From Gracilimonas halophila (GTDB lineage Bacteria > Bacteroidota > Rhodothermia > Balneolales > Balneolaceae), in assembly GCF_042684365.1 (NCBI RefSeq), contig NZ_JBHULI010000024.1, positions 868,001-932,000 of the forward strand: 64,000 nucleotides of DNA, written 5' to 3'. The translations under genes were made by a program, and so were the position numbers. Positions 7,622 through 15,518 of the stretch are shown piece by piece. The notes under the pieces were generated by a model. That model was not told the origin of the DNA and made no database searches. It saw nothing but the letters and a program-made list of their open reading frames with translations. Each line of letters opens with the position of its first letter. Position 1 is the first letter of the stretch.

Positions 7622-9120
7622 ATCAGCTCGTTGGCTTCCTTTTCTACACCAAAATTTACCGGTACAGGGTAATCTCCTGTGAAGCAGGCAGTGCAGTAAT
7701 CATTCTCGGAAGGGTTAGACTCTTTCACTGCATCAACCAATCCATCCGGAGAGAGATATCTCAAACTGTCAACGCCGATCTCTTTCGCCATTTTCTCTAT
7801 ATCGCGATCAAATTTATTAGCGATCAATTCATCAGGACTTGGGAAATCCATTCCATAATAACATGGGCTGATGATAGGCGGAGAACTGACCAGAAAGTGA
7901 ACCTCAGATGGGTTACAATCCCGAATCATATCAACAAGGTATCGGGAAGTAGTTCCCCTAACGATCGAATCATCTACAATAATAACAGGTCGTCCCTCAA
8001 GAACTCCACGAACAGGGTTAAACTTAGTCCGCACTTTCTGTTCCCGTGATTTTTGACCCGGGGAAATAAATGTTCGGCCCACATAATGATTTCGGATCAA
8101 TCCCATATCATATTGACAATCATGGCCTAATTTTTGGCTCTCAGTTGCATAACCCAAGGCTGCGGTGTTACTTGAATCCGGCACTGAAATAACAACCGGA
8201 CGCTTTCCTGTAGTATCGTTTTTAACGATCTCACTCAAAGGATGTTCTTTTGCTAACCGCTTACCCAGGTTACGGCGAATTTTATCTACCATCTCTCCAA
8301 AGATCATACTGTCAGGTCGGGAAAAATATACATATTCAAAAATGCACTGACTGGTACTTGTTCCTTTTGCGGGAGGAATAAAAAATGATTTTGGTTCTCC
8401 CGTTTCTGCAGCTTCTTTGTCGATCACTACCACTTCACCGGGCTTTACATCGCGGATATATTCTGCATCATTTATATCAAAAGCACATGTTTCGCTTGCT
8501 ACACAAAAGGAACCGTCAACTTTACCCAAAGCCAAAGGCCGAAATCCATTAGGGTCACGAACAGCGATCAATTTATCATCCGTCAAAATCACCAGGCAAT
8601 AAGCCCCTTCGATCTGCCGGAGTGCGTCCATGATCTGATCCATTTGGTCTTCATACAAGCTGTGTGAGATCAGGTGAAGTATGAGTTCAGTATCAGAAGT
8701 ACTTTGAAACAGCACCCCTTCCTTGCGAAAACGCTCCCTTATTTGTTTCGCATTGGATAGATTTCCGTTATGCCCAATTGCTAAATTTCCATTCCGATAA
8801 TGCACTCTGAAAGGCTGAATATTAGCCGGGTTCTTGGAAGAACCTGAAGTTGAGTACCGGTTATGCCCGATGGCATTATTCCCTTTCAGGATTTTATTAA
8901 ATACTTTCGACTTATTGAACACATTTAATACCAAACCAAAATCTTTATAAGCCGGCATTGCAAAGCGTTCTTTATCCTCATCAAAATAAGAAGTTACAAT
9001 TCCTGCAGATTCCTGTCCGCGATGCTGGAGGGCATGCAATCCATAATAGGTATGCACTGCAGCATCAGGGTGATTATAGATACCGTAGATTCCACAATAT
9101 TCGCGAGGTTTGTCGCTCAT
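7618..9120 (-). CDS. purF: Amidophosphoribosyltransferase PurF
   Basis: PurF carries out the first committed step of purine synthesis, converting PRPP plus glutamine to phosphoribosylamine. The N-terminal Ntn glutaminase starts after an eight-residue propeptide, with the nucleophile Cys9 (CGIYGIYNH). The PRPP-binding motif VIIVDDSIVRGTTSRY is intact. Four cysteines in the contexts SQCIFEY, SPCYYGMD and CTACFTG match the Fe-S cluster ligands and propeptide type of the Bacillus subtilis enzyme rather than the cluster-free E. coli enzyme. At 500 residues it is full length. Other pur genes are not adjacent; the partner here is engB. Confidence 0.96.
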   Translation of the reverse strand: MSDKPREYCGIYGIYNHPDAAVHTYYGLHALQHRGQESAGIVTSYFDEDKERFAMPAYKDFGLVLNVFNKSKVFNKILKGNNAIGHNRYSTSGSSKNPANIQPFRVHYRNGNLAIGHNGNLSNAKQIRERFRKEGVLFQSTSDTELILHLISHSLYEDQMDQIMDALRQIEGAYCLVILTDDKLIAVRDPNGFRPLALGKVDGSFCVASETCAFDINDAEYIRDVKPGEVVVIDKEAAETGEPKSFFIPPAKGTSTSQCIFEYVYFSRPDSMIFGEMVDKIRRNLGKRLAKEHPLSEIVKNDTTGKRPVVISVPDSSNTAALGYATESQKLGHDCQYDMGLIRNHYVGRTFISPGQKSREQKVRTKFNPVRGVLEGRPVIIVDDSIVRGTTSRYLVDMIRDCNPSEVHFLVSSPPIISPCYYGMDFPSPDELIANKFDRDIEKMAKEIGVDSLRYLSPDGLVDAVKESNPSENDYCTACFTGDYPVPVNFGVEKEANELI

Positions 9121-9230
9121 ATCAAATACTCCAAGCTAATGAGGGTTGATGAGCCTTAAAGATAAGAAATGATTAGGGGTTTCGGGAATTATAACTGCTA
9201 CAAGTTTTCGACAGGTTATACACACAAAAT

Positions 9231-11348
9231 CTATGCCTGAACTTTTGGTAATTCAATAAAAAAGGATGTCCCTACACCTTCTTCACTTTCAAACCAAATC
9301 CGGCCATTCATTCGCTCCAGAAAATCTTTGCTGATGCTCAGCCCAAAGCCGGTACCTTTTTCATTTTGCGTCCCTTCACGTGTCCAATTCTTACTGTCAA
9401 AGATCTTGTCTTTAGCCTCTTCTGGTATCCCAATTCCGGAGTCTTTAATGAGAAGTTGAGTTGTATTTTCGTTTTCTGATGTTGAGATCTCAATGATATC
9501 TCCTTTATCAGTAAACTTTATCGCATTGTAAACCACATTTCTCATCACCATTTTGAGAGCATTTAAATCAGCAAGCACCGTCATATTTTGTGGCACTTTC
9601 TGTATGATCTTTACCCCTTTTTTATCAGCTACGAATTCTTGCCCTACAACTACATCATCAGTTACTTTTTTCAGATCTATAGGTTTTAAATTCATTTCTA
9701 CACCTGAAAGCTGTTCTTTTGCCCATACTAAAAGATCTTCCATTACATTTAAATTCTTTTGAATGGACCCTTCCATTTCGTTAACCATCAATTCTACCTC
9801 ATCTTTTGAAATGAGGTTGTTCTTCATCATATATAAAATTCCCTGCATGGATGTAAGTGGCGACCTGAGGTCATGAGAAATGATGGCAAATAATTTATCT
9901 TTCGATGAATTGACTTCTTCGAGTTCTGTCTTCTGTTCTTTTAACGTTTTGAGCATTTCTTCTCTTTCCTTCGAAGTCTTTTTCATCATAAAAAGTAAAA
10001 CAATGATCAATGCAATGATCACTCCACCAGAGAAAATCATAATTACCTGAAACTGTATTCTTCGCTCCTGCTGAACCTGTTTATCTTCCAGTAAGCGATT
10101 GATCTCACTTTGTCGGGTTAACTCTAACTGACTTTTCAGATCTGCAAGTTCTCTTTCTTTCTCCAAGTCGGAGAGGCTATCAGATAGTACATTGAATTCA
10201 TTTAGTAGCCGATATGCTTCCTCAAAATCACCTAATCTGCTGTAGGCTCGGTTCAGTTTTTCGACTGCATTCAACTTGTATTCGGTATTTCCTATCCTTT
10301 CTGCAGCAGAAGAGGCATTACTTAAAAAGCGTACAGATTCCTGCAATCTACCAGTATCCAAATACATGCTTCCAAGAACTAAATAATTATAGTAGGAGCC
10401 CTCCAGGATACCCATTTGCTCAGTAAGTTCCAGTGATTCCAGCATCAACTTTTCGCCTTCTTCATAGCGACCCATTTTTGCCAGTGTACTACCTTGATTG
10501 TGCAATAATATTGCCGGGGGAACCTGTGGCCTCAGCTCCAGAAAAAGCCCCTCTGCAAGTTCATAGTTTTCTAAAGCTTCTTCATATTGCTCATTATTAC
10601 TTAAGGCATTACCGAGATTTAACCGGGCTCTTAGGATATCTGATTTCGAATTTTCTGTCTCCGCCATTTCAAGAGATCTCCGCAAATAATATATTGCACG
10701 CTCAGGATCCTCCATATCATTGTAAACTGTAACAAGATTGTTATATAAAACAATGAGTATGGCTGTATCCTTTCTACTATTTGCAAATTCTACAGCTTCC
10801 AAATAGTTCGACAAAGCAGCATTCATTTGCCCTAAAGATCGGTATGCAACAGCTGAATTTTGTAACAACCCAATCGACAACCGTTCAGAAATATTCGAAG
10901 GCAACCTTCCCAGATACTTTTGAGCTTCTTCAAACATCTGAATGGCCTTTTTATGATCACCCTTCAAAGAATGAGCCTGTGCCAAAGAATTGTAATGATG
11001 GCTCAAATCATCACTATCAGGATTTTCCTCGATCAGCCCTGCTAAAAGCTCTATGGCGACCTCCGGTTCACTGCGGGTTATATAGGCATCAGCCATTAGC
11101 CTTGTTGCAGTTTCGTTGCCTTTATGATATCCAATATCAAATGAAAGGCTGTCTGCTCTGTTTAATAGATCAAAAGCATGCTCATAGTTGCCTTGGTCTG
11201 CAGCCTGTTCTCCTTCTCTAAGTAGTTCACGAACATCGGTACTGTCTGGGAGGTTTTGAGCATAGATGAAAGAGCTGAAAACCCCTGCTCCCAAGAACAG
11301 CATTAGAGTCAAACTTCTGATTAGATAAGTTCTTGGTGTGGAAAGCAA
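9231..11348 (-). CDS. TPR-containing membrane sensor histidine kinase
   Basis: The 705-residue hybrid starts with a signal sequence (residues 12-30). A long array of tetratricopeptide repeats follows in the periplasm (about 35-390), then a coiled coil, a single membrane helix (about 432-455, IMIFSGGVIIALIIVLLFMM) and a second coiled coil. A HisKA domain has the phospho-acceptor in AIISHDLRSPL, and a HATPase domain follows (NVVYNAIKF N-box, DSGIGIP, GTGFGLS). No receiver domain and no response regulator gene are nearby, so it is an orphan kinase here. This TPR-kinase layout is common in Bacteroidota, where the signal is usually unknown. Confidence 0.93.
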   Translation of the reverse strand: MLSTPRTYLIRSLTLMLFLGAGVFSSFIYAQNLPDSTDVRELLREGEQAADQGNYEHAFDLLNRADSLSFDIGYHKGNETATRLMADAYITRSEPEVAIELLAGLIEENPDSDDLSHHYNSLAQAHSLKGDHKKAIQMFEEAQKYLGRLPSNISERLSIGLLQNSAVAYRSLGQMNAALSNYLEAVEFANSRKDTAILIVLYNNLVTVYNDMEDPERAIYYLRRSLEMAETENSKSDILRARLNLGNALSNNEQYEEALENYELAEGLFLELRPQVPPAILLHNQGSTLAKMGRYEEGEKLMLESLELTEQMGILEGSYYNYLVLGSMYLDTGRLQESVRFLSNASSAAERIGNTEYKLNAVEKLNRAYSRLGDFEEAYRLLNEFNVLSDSLSDLEKERELADLKSQLELTRQSEINRLLEDKQVQQERRIQFQVIMIFSGGVIIALIIVLLFMMKKTSKEREEMLKTLKEQKTELEEVNSSKDKLFAIISHDLRSPLTSMQGILYMMKNNLISKDEVELMVNEMEGSIQKNLNVMEDLLVWAKEQLSGVEMNLKPIDLKKVTDDVVVGQEFVADKKGVKIIQKVPQNMTVLADLNALKMVMRNVVYNAIKFTDKGDIIEISTSENENTTQLLIKDSGIGIPEEAKDKIFDSKNWTREGTQNEKGTGFGLSISKDFLERMNGRIWFESEEGVGTSFFIELPKVQA

Positions 11349-11380
11349 TGTTTTTTTGATTGGTTAAAACATTACTAATA

Positions 11381-11410
11381 TAAAAAAGCCCTCCATAATA
11401 AGAAGGGCTT
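11381..11410 (-). terminator. Rho-independent terminator after osmC-like gene
   Basis: On the minus strand AAGCCCT pairs with AGGGCTT around a short loop and is followed by a T tract. It lies between the osmC-like stop and the histidine kinase start, so it ends the osmC transcript. Confidence 0.8.
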
Positions 11411-11432
11411 AATCCTTAATTATCATAATTTT

Positions 11433-11855
11433 TCAGTTTTCCAGAGTTGCCTCCAGTTTGATCTCTACACCGCTGAGTGCTTTCGAAACCGGGCAGCCAT
11501 TTTTTGCAGCATTAGCAATTTCCTGAAACTTATCATTATCGATGTTCGGCACATCTCCTTTTGAGATCAACTTTATAGTTGTAATAGCACCGGCACCCCC
11601 GTCGATAGTAACTTCAGCATGTGTTTCTACAGAATTTGGCGTGAACCCGGCTTTATCCAACTCGTTTGAAAAAGCCATCGAAAAACAGCCCGCATGTGCA
11701 GCACCAATGAGTTCTTCAGGATTTGAACCTGATTTATCTTCAAAACGTGTGGCAAAACTATAATTACCTTCATAGGAACCACTTTCCAATTTCATAGTTC
11801 CATTACCTGATTTCAGGTCTCCTTTCCAAATTGCTTCTGCTTTCTTTGTAGGCAT
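11433..11855 (-). CDS. OsmC family peroxiredoxin
   Basis: The 140-residue protein is of the OsmC/Ohr fold, a thiol peroxidase that reduces organic hydroperoxides. The two redox cysteines are in HAGCFSMAF (about residue 57) and GCPVSKAL (about residue 124), in the order and spacing of the family. The N-terminal AEAIWKGDLKSGNGTM matches the OsmC rather than the Ohr branch. It is a single-gene unit with its own terminator on the left and, on its right, the decayed tRNA/GIY-YIG locus. Its exact substrate and regulation are not visible. Confidence 0.93.
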   Translation of the reverse strand: MPTKKAEAIWKGDLKSGNGTMKLESGSYEGNYSFATRFEDKSGSNPEELIGAAHAGCFSMAFSNELDKAGFTPNSVETHAEVTIDGGAGAITTIKLISKGDVPNIDNDKFQEIANAAKNGCPVSKALSGVEIKLEATLEN

Positions 11856-11935
11856 AATTTTTAAGTCTTTTTTAAGTTTTATGGTATGTTGAATTTAACA
11901 AACCGAGAGAAGAATGCATTCCTAAAAATAGCCTC

Positions 11936-11967
11936 AAAAAAAAGACAGTTAAGTTCTCTTAACTGTC
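11936..11967 (-). terminator. Strong hairpin terminator after the decayed tRNA copy
   Basis: A perfect 10-bp stem (GACAGTTAAG at 11944-11953 against CTTAACTGTC at 11958-11967) with a 4-base loop is followed on the minus strand by a long T run. It sits in the same position relative to the decayed tRNA as the hairpin at 12324-12358 does to the intact tRNA-Gly. Confidence 0.85.
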
Positions 11968-11973
11968 TTTTTG

Positions 11974-12050
11974 AGCGGGAAACGAGATTTCCCGTGACTA
12001 CGGGACGACCTTCACGTTGACAACATAATACTCTACAACTAAACTATTCG
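11974..12050 (-). pseudogene. Decayed second copy of tRNA-Gly
   Basis: On the minus strand this reads as a copy of the tRNA-Gly at 12363-12434. The last 15 bases (3' acceptor and T-stem strand) are identical, and the D-arm/anticodon section from TAG to CGTGA matches except for a set of C-to-T and G-to-T changes. The anticodon loop reads TTGTCAA instead of TTGCCAA. The 5' acceptor strand no longer pairs with the 3' strand, and the 5' half of the T stem is replaced by a CCCGT-AGTC-ACGGG hairpin. It cannot be a normal tRNA. The stop codon of the GIY-YIG frame lies inside its 5' end. Confidence 0.75.
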
Positions 12051-12310
12051 ATGTATTCATTTTCATCTGATTTGATCAATCCTTCTATATATGCCCGACT
12101 TTTCTGCCTCTTGATGTGATTCTCCCATTTCAAGGCTTACGACTTCACATCAAAGCTTTTACTGTATTTAATGACCCATGGTATCCCAGACTTTGTCGAA
12201 CGACTCCATCCTTCATTATGGCGTTCCAATCTTTTCTCAACCCCTACTGAAGTTGAACCAATATAATATTTATCAGAACTTAGACTGTAAATGATATACG
12301 TTTTATACAT
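12044..12310 (-). pseudogene. GIY-YIG nuclease family gene with an in-frame stop
   Basis: Translation from the ATG at 12310 gives an 88-residue GIY-YIG domain of the UvrC-like small family. MYKTYIIYSLSSDKYYIGST carries the paired YI...YIG motifs, and KRLERHNEGWS and KWENHIKRQKS are the conserved helix regions with the catalytic arginine and glutamate. Codon 58 (12139-12137) is TAA at a position where intact homologues have a sense codon before ALKWE; the frame then stays open to a TAG at 12046-12044. Both halves keep clear family sequence, so the break is recent or the codon is a sequencing error. It lies between an intact tRNA-Gly and a decayed copy of it. Confidence 0.8.
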
Positions 12311-12323
12311 GTCTTCCCCAAAA

Positions 12324-12358
12324 TAAAAAGGACAGCCAAATACTACCTGACTGTCCTT
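12324..12358 (-). terminator. Terminator after tRNA-Gly
   Basis: On the minus strand GGACAG pairs with CTGTCC around a 14-15 base loop, followed by TTTTTATTTT. It begins a few bases after the tRNA 3' end and separates the tRNA from the GIY-YIG frame. Confidence 0.8.
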
Positions 12359-12362
12359 TTTG

Positions 12363-12434
12363 AGCGGGAAACGAGATTCGAACTCGCGACCCTCACGTTG
12401 GCAACGTGATGCTCTACCACTGAGCTATTCCCGC
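12363..12434 (-). tRNA. tRNA-Gly (anticodon GCC)
   Basis: A full cloverleaf can be folded on the minus strand. Acceptor GCGGGAA pairs with TTCCCGC, the D arm is GCTC...GAGC, and anticodon stem CACG[T]/[A]CGTG holds the loop TTGCCAA with anticodon GCC. The T arm is GCGAG-TTCGAAT-CTCGT-like, and the discriminator base is U, as expected for glycine tRNA. The length is 72 bases and the CCA is not encoded. Confidence 0.95.
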
Positions 12435-12572
12435 TTGTATCAATAAATTTTCCCTTTTGACAGGGCATCAAATATAAGGGCGATACCTATTACTATTCAA
12501 CTCTTTTTTTAACTTTCTGAAAGTTAGTGTAATCTTTATTCATTAATTGTGAACCGAACTTAGTTTCATATA

Positions 12573-14495
12573 CTAAATTGAAATTTCTTTCACGGAACCA
12601 AGTAGTCTTCCCAGAAACTTATTCCCGTATACTTTTTGAATATGCTGCATGTCAGCGATGATCACCAATAATTCCTTGCTTCGGGAAAAAGCCACATTTA
12701 GCAGACGTGGAACCGAGAGTCCGTTTTTCTTTTCATCAAAAGGCCGTACAGAATAGTGTCGCATTCCGCCGTTTTGCCACTCCCCGCTCATCACTGTATC
12801 GAAGATAATGACTGATTTTTCTCTTCCCTGAAAAGTATGGATCGTACCTACTTCAATATCACCATATCCCTTTTCCCAAAGGTGATTCCGTACTTTATAT
12901 ACGCTATTCCTAAATGGAACAATGATCCCAATATCATCGTGAGAATGATTCCTGGTGAGACGTTTCACACTTTCTTCTATCAATCGGTGATGGACTTCAT
13001 TGATGGGTTTAAACCCCCTCTCACCTGTTTCCTGCTCCAGCACAGGGTTGTACTTCGCCGTATCGATCAGGGCTACCGAAGCAACGCTGTCTTCCAGAAT
13101 TCTGCCATCGGCCGGTTTCCCTGACTTCAACCGGCCTTCATAAAAAACCGAGCTAATGACCCCGGCCAGATCGTCTTTCATACGATACTGTACATCAAAA
13201 AAACTTGTGAACTGGGGGTTTAAGTCGTGCCAGCTAAACAGGTCTTCAGTGCTTTGAGATTTGGAAACAAAAGTAAAGATATCCTGCTCTAAAAAATCCC
13301 GGGATTTGGGATGGTCAGTGAGAGCAATAGGCGGAAGTTGCATGGGATCACCGGCAACAACCAGATGTTGTTTACTCTTAGCCGCCATAAGGAGCATATA
13401 TGGAATTCCTGCCATAGATCCCTCATCAACAACTACGGCATCGTAACTGATATTATAGAACAGCTCTGAGGTACAAACTTTGGCCAGCGTGGTAGCTACC
13501 AGTTGTTTCTTCTTTAGCTCGTATCGCTCATTCAGGTTCATCAACCGGTCGATCTCAATTTCAACCGACTCTGCCCCTCCATATTCTTCCAATTTATTCC
13601 CGGCAAGCTGACATTCCATCTCCAGTTTATCCGGAATTTCTTCCCCGTTTCTCATCAGATCATCGATCTTTTCCTGAAGCTTTTCATAATTACTGAGCGT
13701 ATTTGAGAGCGATACGGCATCAGCCTTTCTGCTATCTAATTTAGTCTTTACCTGGTGTTCGAATAGAATATCTTCAAGACGGGGATCATCAAGAGCAGCT
13801 TCCCCATATCGTGTAGTATTCTGAAGATTATATCCGGGATCAATTTCATATAAAGCTTCTATCACGCTTAACAGACCTACATCGACGGCGCGATTTGTGT
13901 TTGAAACGAAGAGAACCCGTTTTTTTTGATTAAGTAAATTAGCAACGATATATCCTAATGTAGCTGTTTTACCCGTTCCCGGAGGCCCCCAAACATAGAG
14001 AATATTATTCTTCAGGGATTTCTGGATGGCATCTTTTTGAGATTCATTTCGCCATTTATCTACTTTTATATCTATTGCTCCCTCTTGCTTTTTGAAATGC
14101 TCTTCAGGCTGAAGGAGTGCTTTCAGTTGTGGAATTTCCTCTGCTTTATCCTGAAGTTTGAAGAGATGCTCTTCCATCTTTTTAAGCACAAAATCATTTT
14201 CCCATTCCAGGAAAACCTCTTCTATCTTACTGCCCACATTCTCCGGAAACTCTAACCTTACCTTCTTGTCTTTAAACTCTACAGGATTCACTTTGTGTTC
14301 TTTTGAATCGATCTTAGCCCGAACCTCCTCAGCGAATCGCAATCCTTTATTCTGCGTTTCGAATGTGTAGATATATTCTCCTGAGATCTTCTCCAGGGTT
14401 CCATTGAAAAGCACATCCGTGGAAGGGGTCTCTCTTACGGCAACTATCTCTTTCTCAATGGCTTCGATTGCCTGCTGTAAAACTTTCTTAATCAA
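12573..14495 (-). CDS. SF1 superfamily DNA/RNA helicase (IGHMBP2/DNA2-like)
   Basis: The 640-residue ATPase belongs to the Upf1-like SF1B helicases. Visible motifs are Q-motif WRNESQKDAI, Walker A GPPGTGKTATLG (about residue 170), motif II VVVDEGSMA (DEGS where most relatives have DEAS/DEAT), motif III GDPMQLPP, motif IV QYRM, motif V TIHTFQGREKSVII and motif VI NVAFSRSKE. An acidic coiled-coil insertion of roughly 100 residues lies between Ia and II. No nuclease or zinc domain is attached. Proteins of this type act in nucleic-acid repair or RNA metabolism; the bacterial role is not settled. It may be cotranscribed with the upstream gntR-like gene, 73 bases away. Confidence 0.9.
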   Translation of the reverse strand: MIKKVLQQAIEAIEKEIVAVRETPSTDVLFNGTLEKISGEYIYTFETQNKGLRFAEEVRAKIDSKEHKVNPVEFKDKKVRLEFPENVGSKIEEVFLEWENDFVLKKMEEHLFKLQDKAEEIPQLKALLQPEEHFKKQEGAIDIKVDKWRNESQKDAIQKSLKNNILYVWGPPGTGKTATLGYIVANLLNQKKRVLFVSNTNRAVDVGLLSVIEALYEIDPGYNLQNTTRYGEAALDDPRLEDILFEHQVKTKLDSRKADAVSLSNTLSNYEKLQEKIDDLMRNGEEIPDKLEMECQLAGNKLEEYGGAESVEIEIDRLMNLNERYELKKKQLVATTLAKVCTSELFYNISYDAVVVDEGSMAGIPYMLLMAAKSKQHLVVAGDPMQLPPIALTDHPKSRDFLEQDIFTFVSKSQSTEDLFSWHDLNPQFTSFFDVQYRMKDDLAGVISSVFYEGRLKSGKPADGRILEDSVASVALIDTAKYNPVLEQETGERGFKPINEVHHRLIEESVKRLTRNHSHDDIGIIVPFRNSVYKVRNHLWEKGYGDIEVGTIHTFQGREKSVIIFDTVMSGEWQNGGMRHYSVRPFDEKKNGLSVPRLLNVAFSRSKELLVIIADMQHIQKVYGNKFLGRLLGSVKEISI

Positions 14496-14568
14496 GTAAT
14501 GCTCATTTTAAATGTTAAATATTAAATGAGGGAGCCATTTAGCATTCAACATTATTGAATTTAAAATT

Positions 14569-15462
14569 TCATTGGTCCCATAATTCGGCGCGGATCATCT
14601 CTGAACTTTTTTCGGACAGAAGATACTCTAATCGTAATCGGCTTTTTTCGGGAACTTTCTGCTCTACCAGTCGCGCACTTTCCGGAGTGTATAAGATAAG
14701 GTCTGATTCACGAACAAAAAGAGGCAATGATTTTCCATAGATGGTTCCGGCTACAAACGAGCCTTCAAAATGGATCGATCTCTTCAGTTCCTCAATGATC
14801 TTGGGAATGGTGTCATCAGAACCGGTTACCAGACCGATGGTAGCGATCGCAGCACGGTCCACCATATTGAGCAAAATATCCGGATCGTAGTCGTATACGA
14901 TCGGGATGATAAGCAAGCTTTCTCTCAGGCTTCTGAAATTGCTCATGAGGTGGATGGGCACGAAGAGCGCATCATACTTTGCCGCGCTTTCATATTCGCT
15001 CGCACTGATAACCTGACTTTTAACGCCCACTTGTTTCTTGATGGCATCGGAGAGCATTTTTGCCACTTCATGATTTTCTCCCACGCTTGCACAAGTTTGG
15101 ATCCGATCCGGCCATTCCATAAATCCAAGCTGCTCCTGAAATAGCAACTCGATCTCGGATTCATCCAATCCGTAGCCAATGAGTTCTTCCACCAGCGCCT
15201 GTACTTTTTCTCCTCCAACCTCCAGCCGTGCAGACTTATCAAGCAGTGTGTTTTGATTCTTTACCGTAAAGCCGCGTCCCTGCTCGCCCAGAATCAATCC
15301 TTCATCCTCCAGAATATGGTAAGCTTTTCTCACGGTATGAAAACTGGCTTCCAGCTGTTGGCCCAATTCCCGGGTAGACGGTAACATCTCTCCCACTTGA
15401 AACTGTTTGGTAGCGATCATCAGTCGAATTCGGTCAGCGATATGTTTGGCGGAGGTTTTCAA
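14569..15462 (-). CDS. GntR family transcriptional regulator
   Basis: The 297-residue product has an N-terminal winged-helix domain (residues 5-68) with the GntR signature MLPSTRELGQQLEASFHTVRKAY and wing EQGRGF. A linker (LLDKSARLEVGG) leads to a C-terminal domain of about 200 residues with alternating alpha/beta character (YDALFVPIHLMSN, LLIIPIVYDYD). It looks like a periplasmic-binding-protein or receiver-like fold rather than FadR, UTRA or an aminotransferase domain; its ligand is unknown. It is divergent from the TlpA-like gene across 56 bases that include an AT-rich stretch with ATTTTATTAGTAAATAAAT, a possible shared promoter/operator. Confidence 0.88.
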   Translation of the reverse strand: MKTSAKHIADRIRLMIATKQFQVGEMLPSTRELGQQLEASFHTVRKAYHILEDEGLILGEQGRGFTVKNQNTLLDKSARLEVGGEKVQALVEELIGYGLDESEIELLFQEQLGFMEWPDRIQTCASVGENHEVAKMLSDAIKKQVGVKSQVISASEYESAAKYDALFVPIHLMSNFRSLRESLLIIPIVYDYDPDILLNMVDRAAIATIGLVTGSDDTIPKIIEELKRSIHFEGSFVAGTIYGKSLPLFVRESDLILYTPESARLVEQKVPEKSRLRLEYLLSEKSSEMIRAELWDQ

Positions 15463-15518
15463 TTTGCTTGTTTTAAATTTAATACTATTTTATTAGTAAA
15501 TAAATTAAGTTAACCAAC

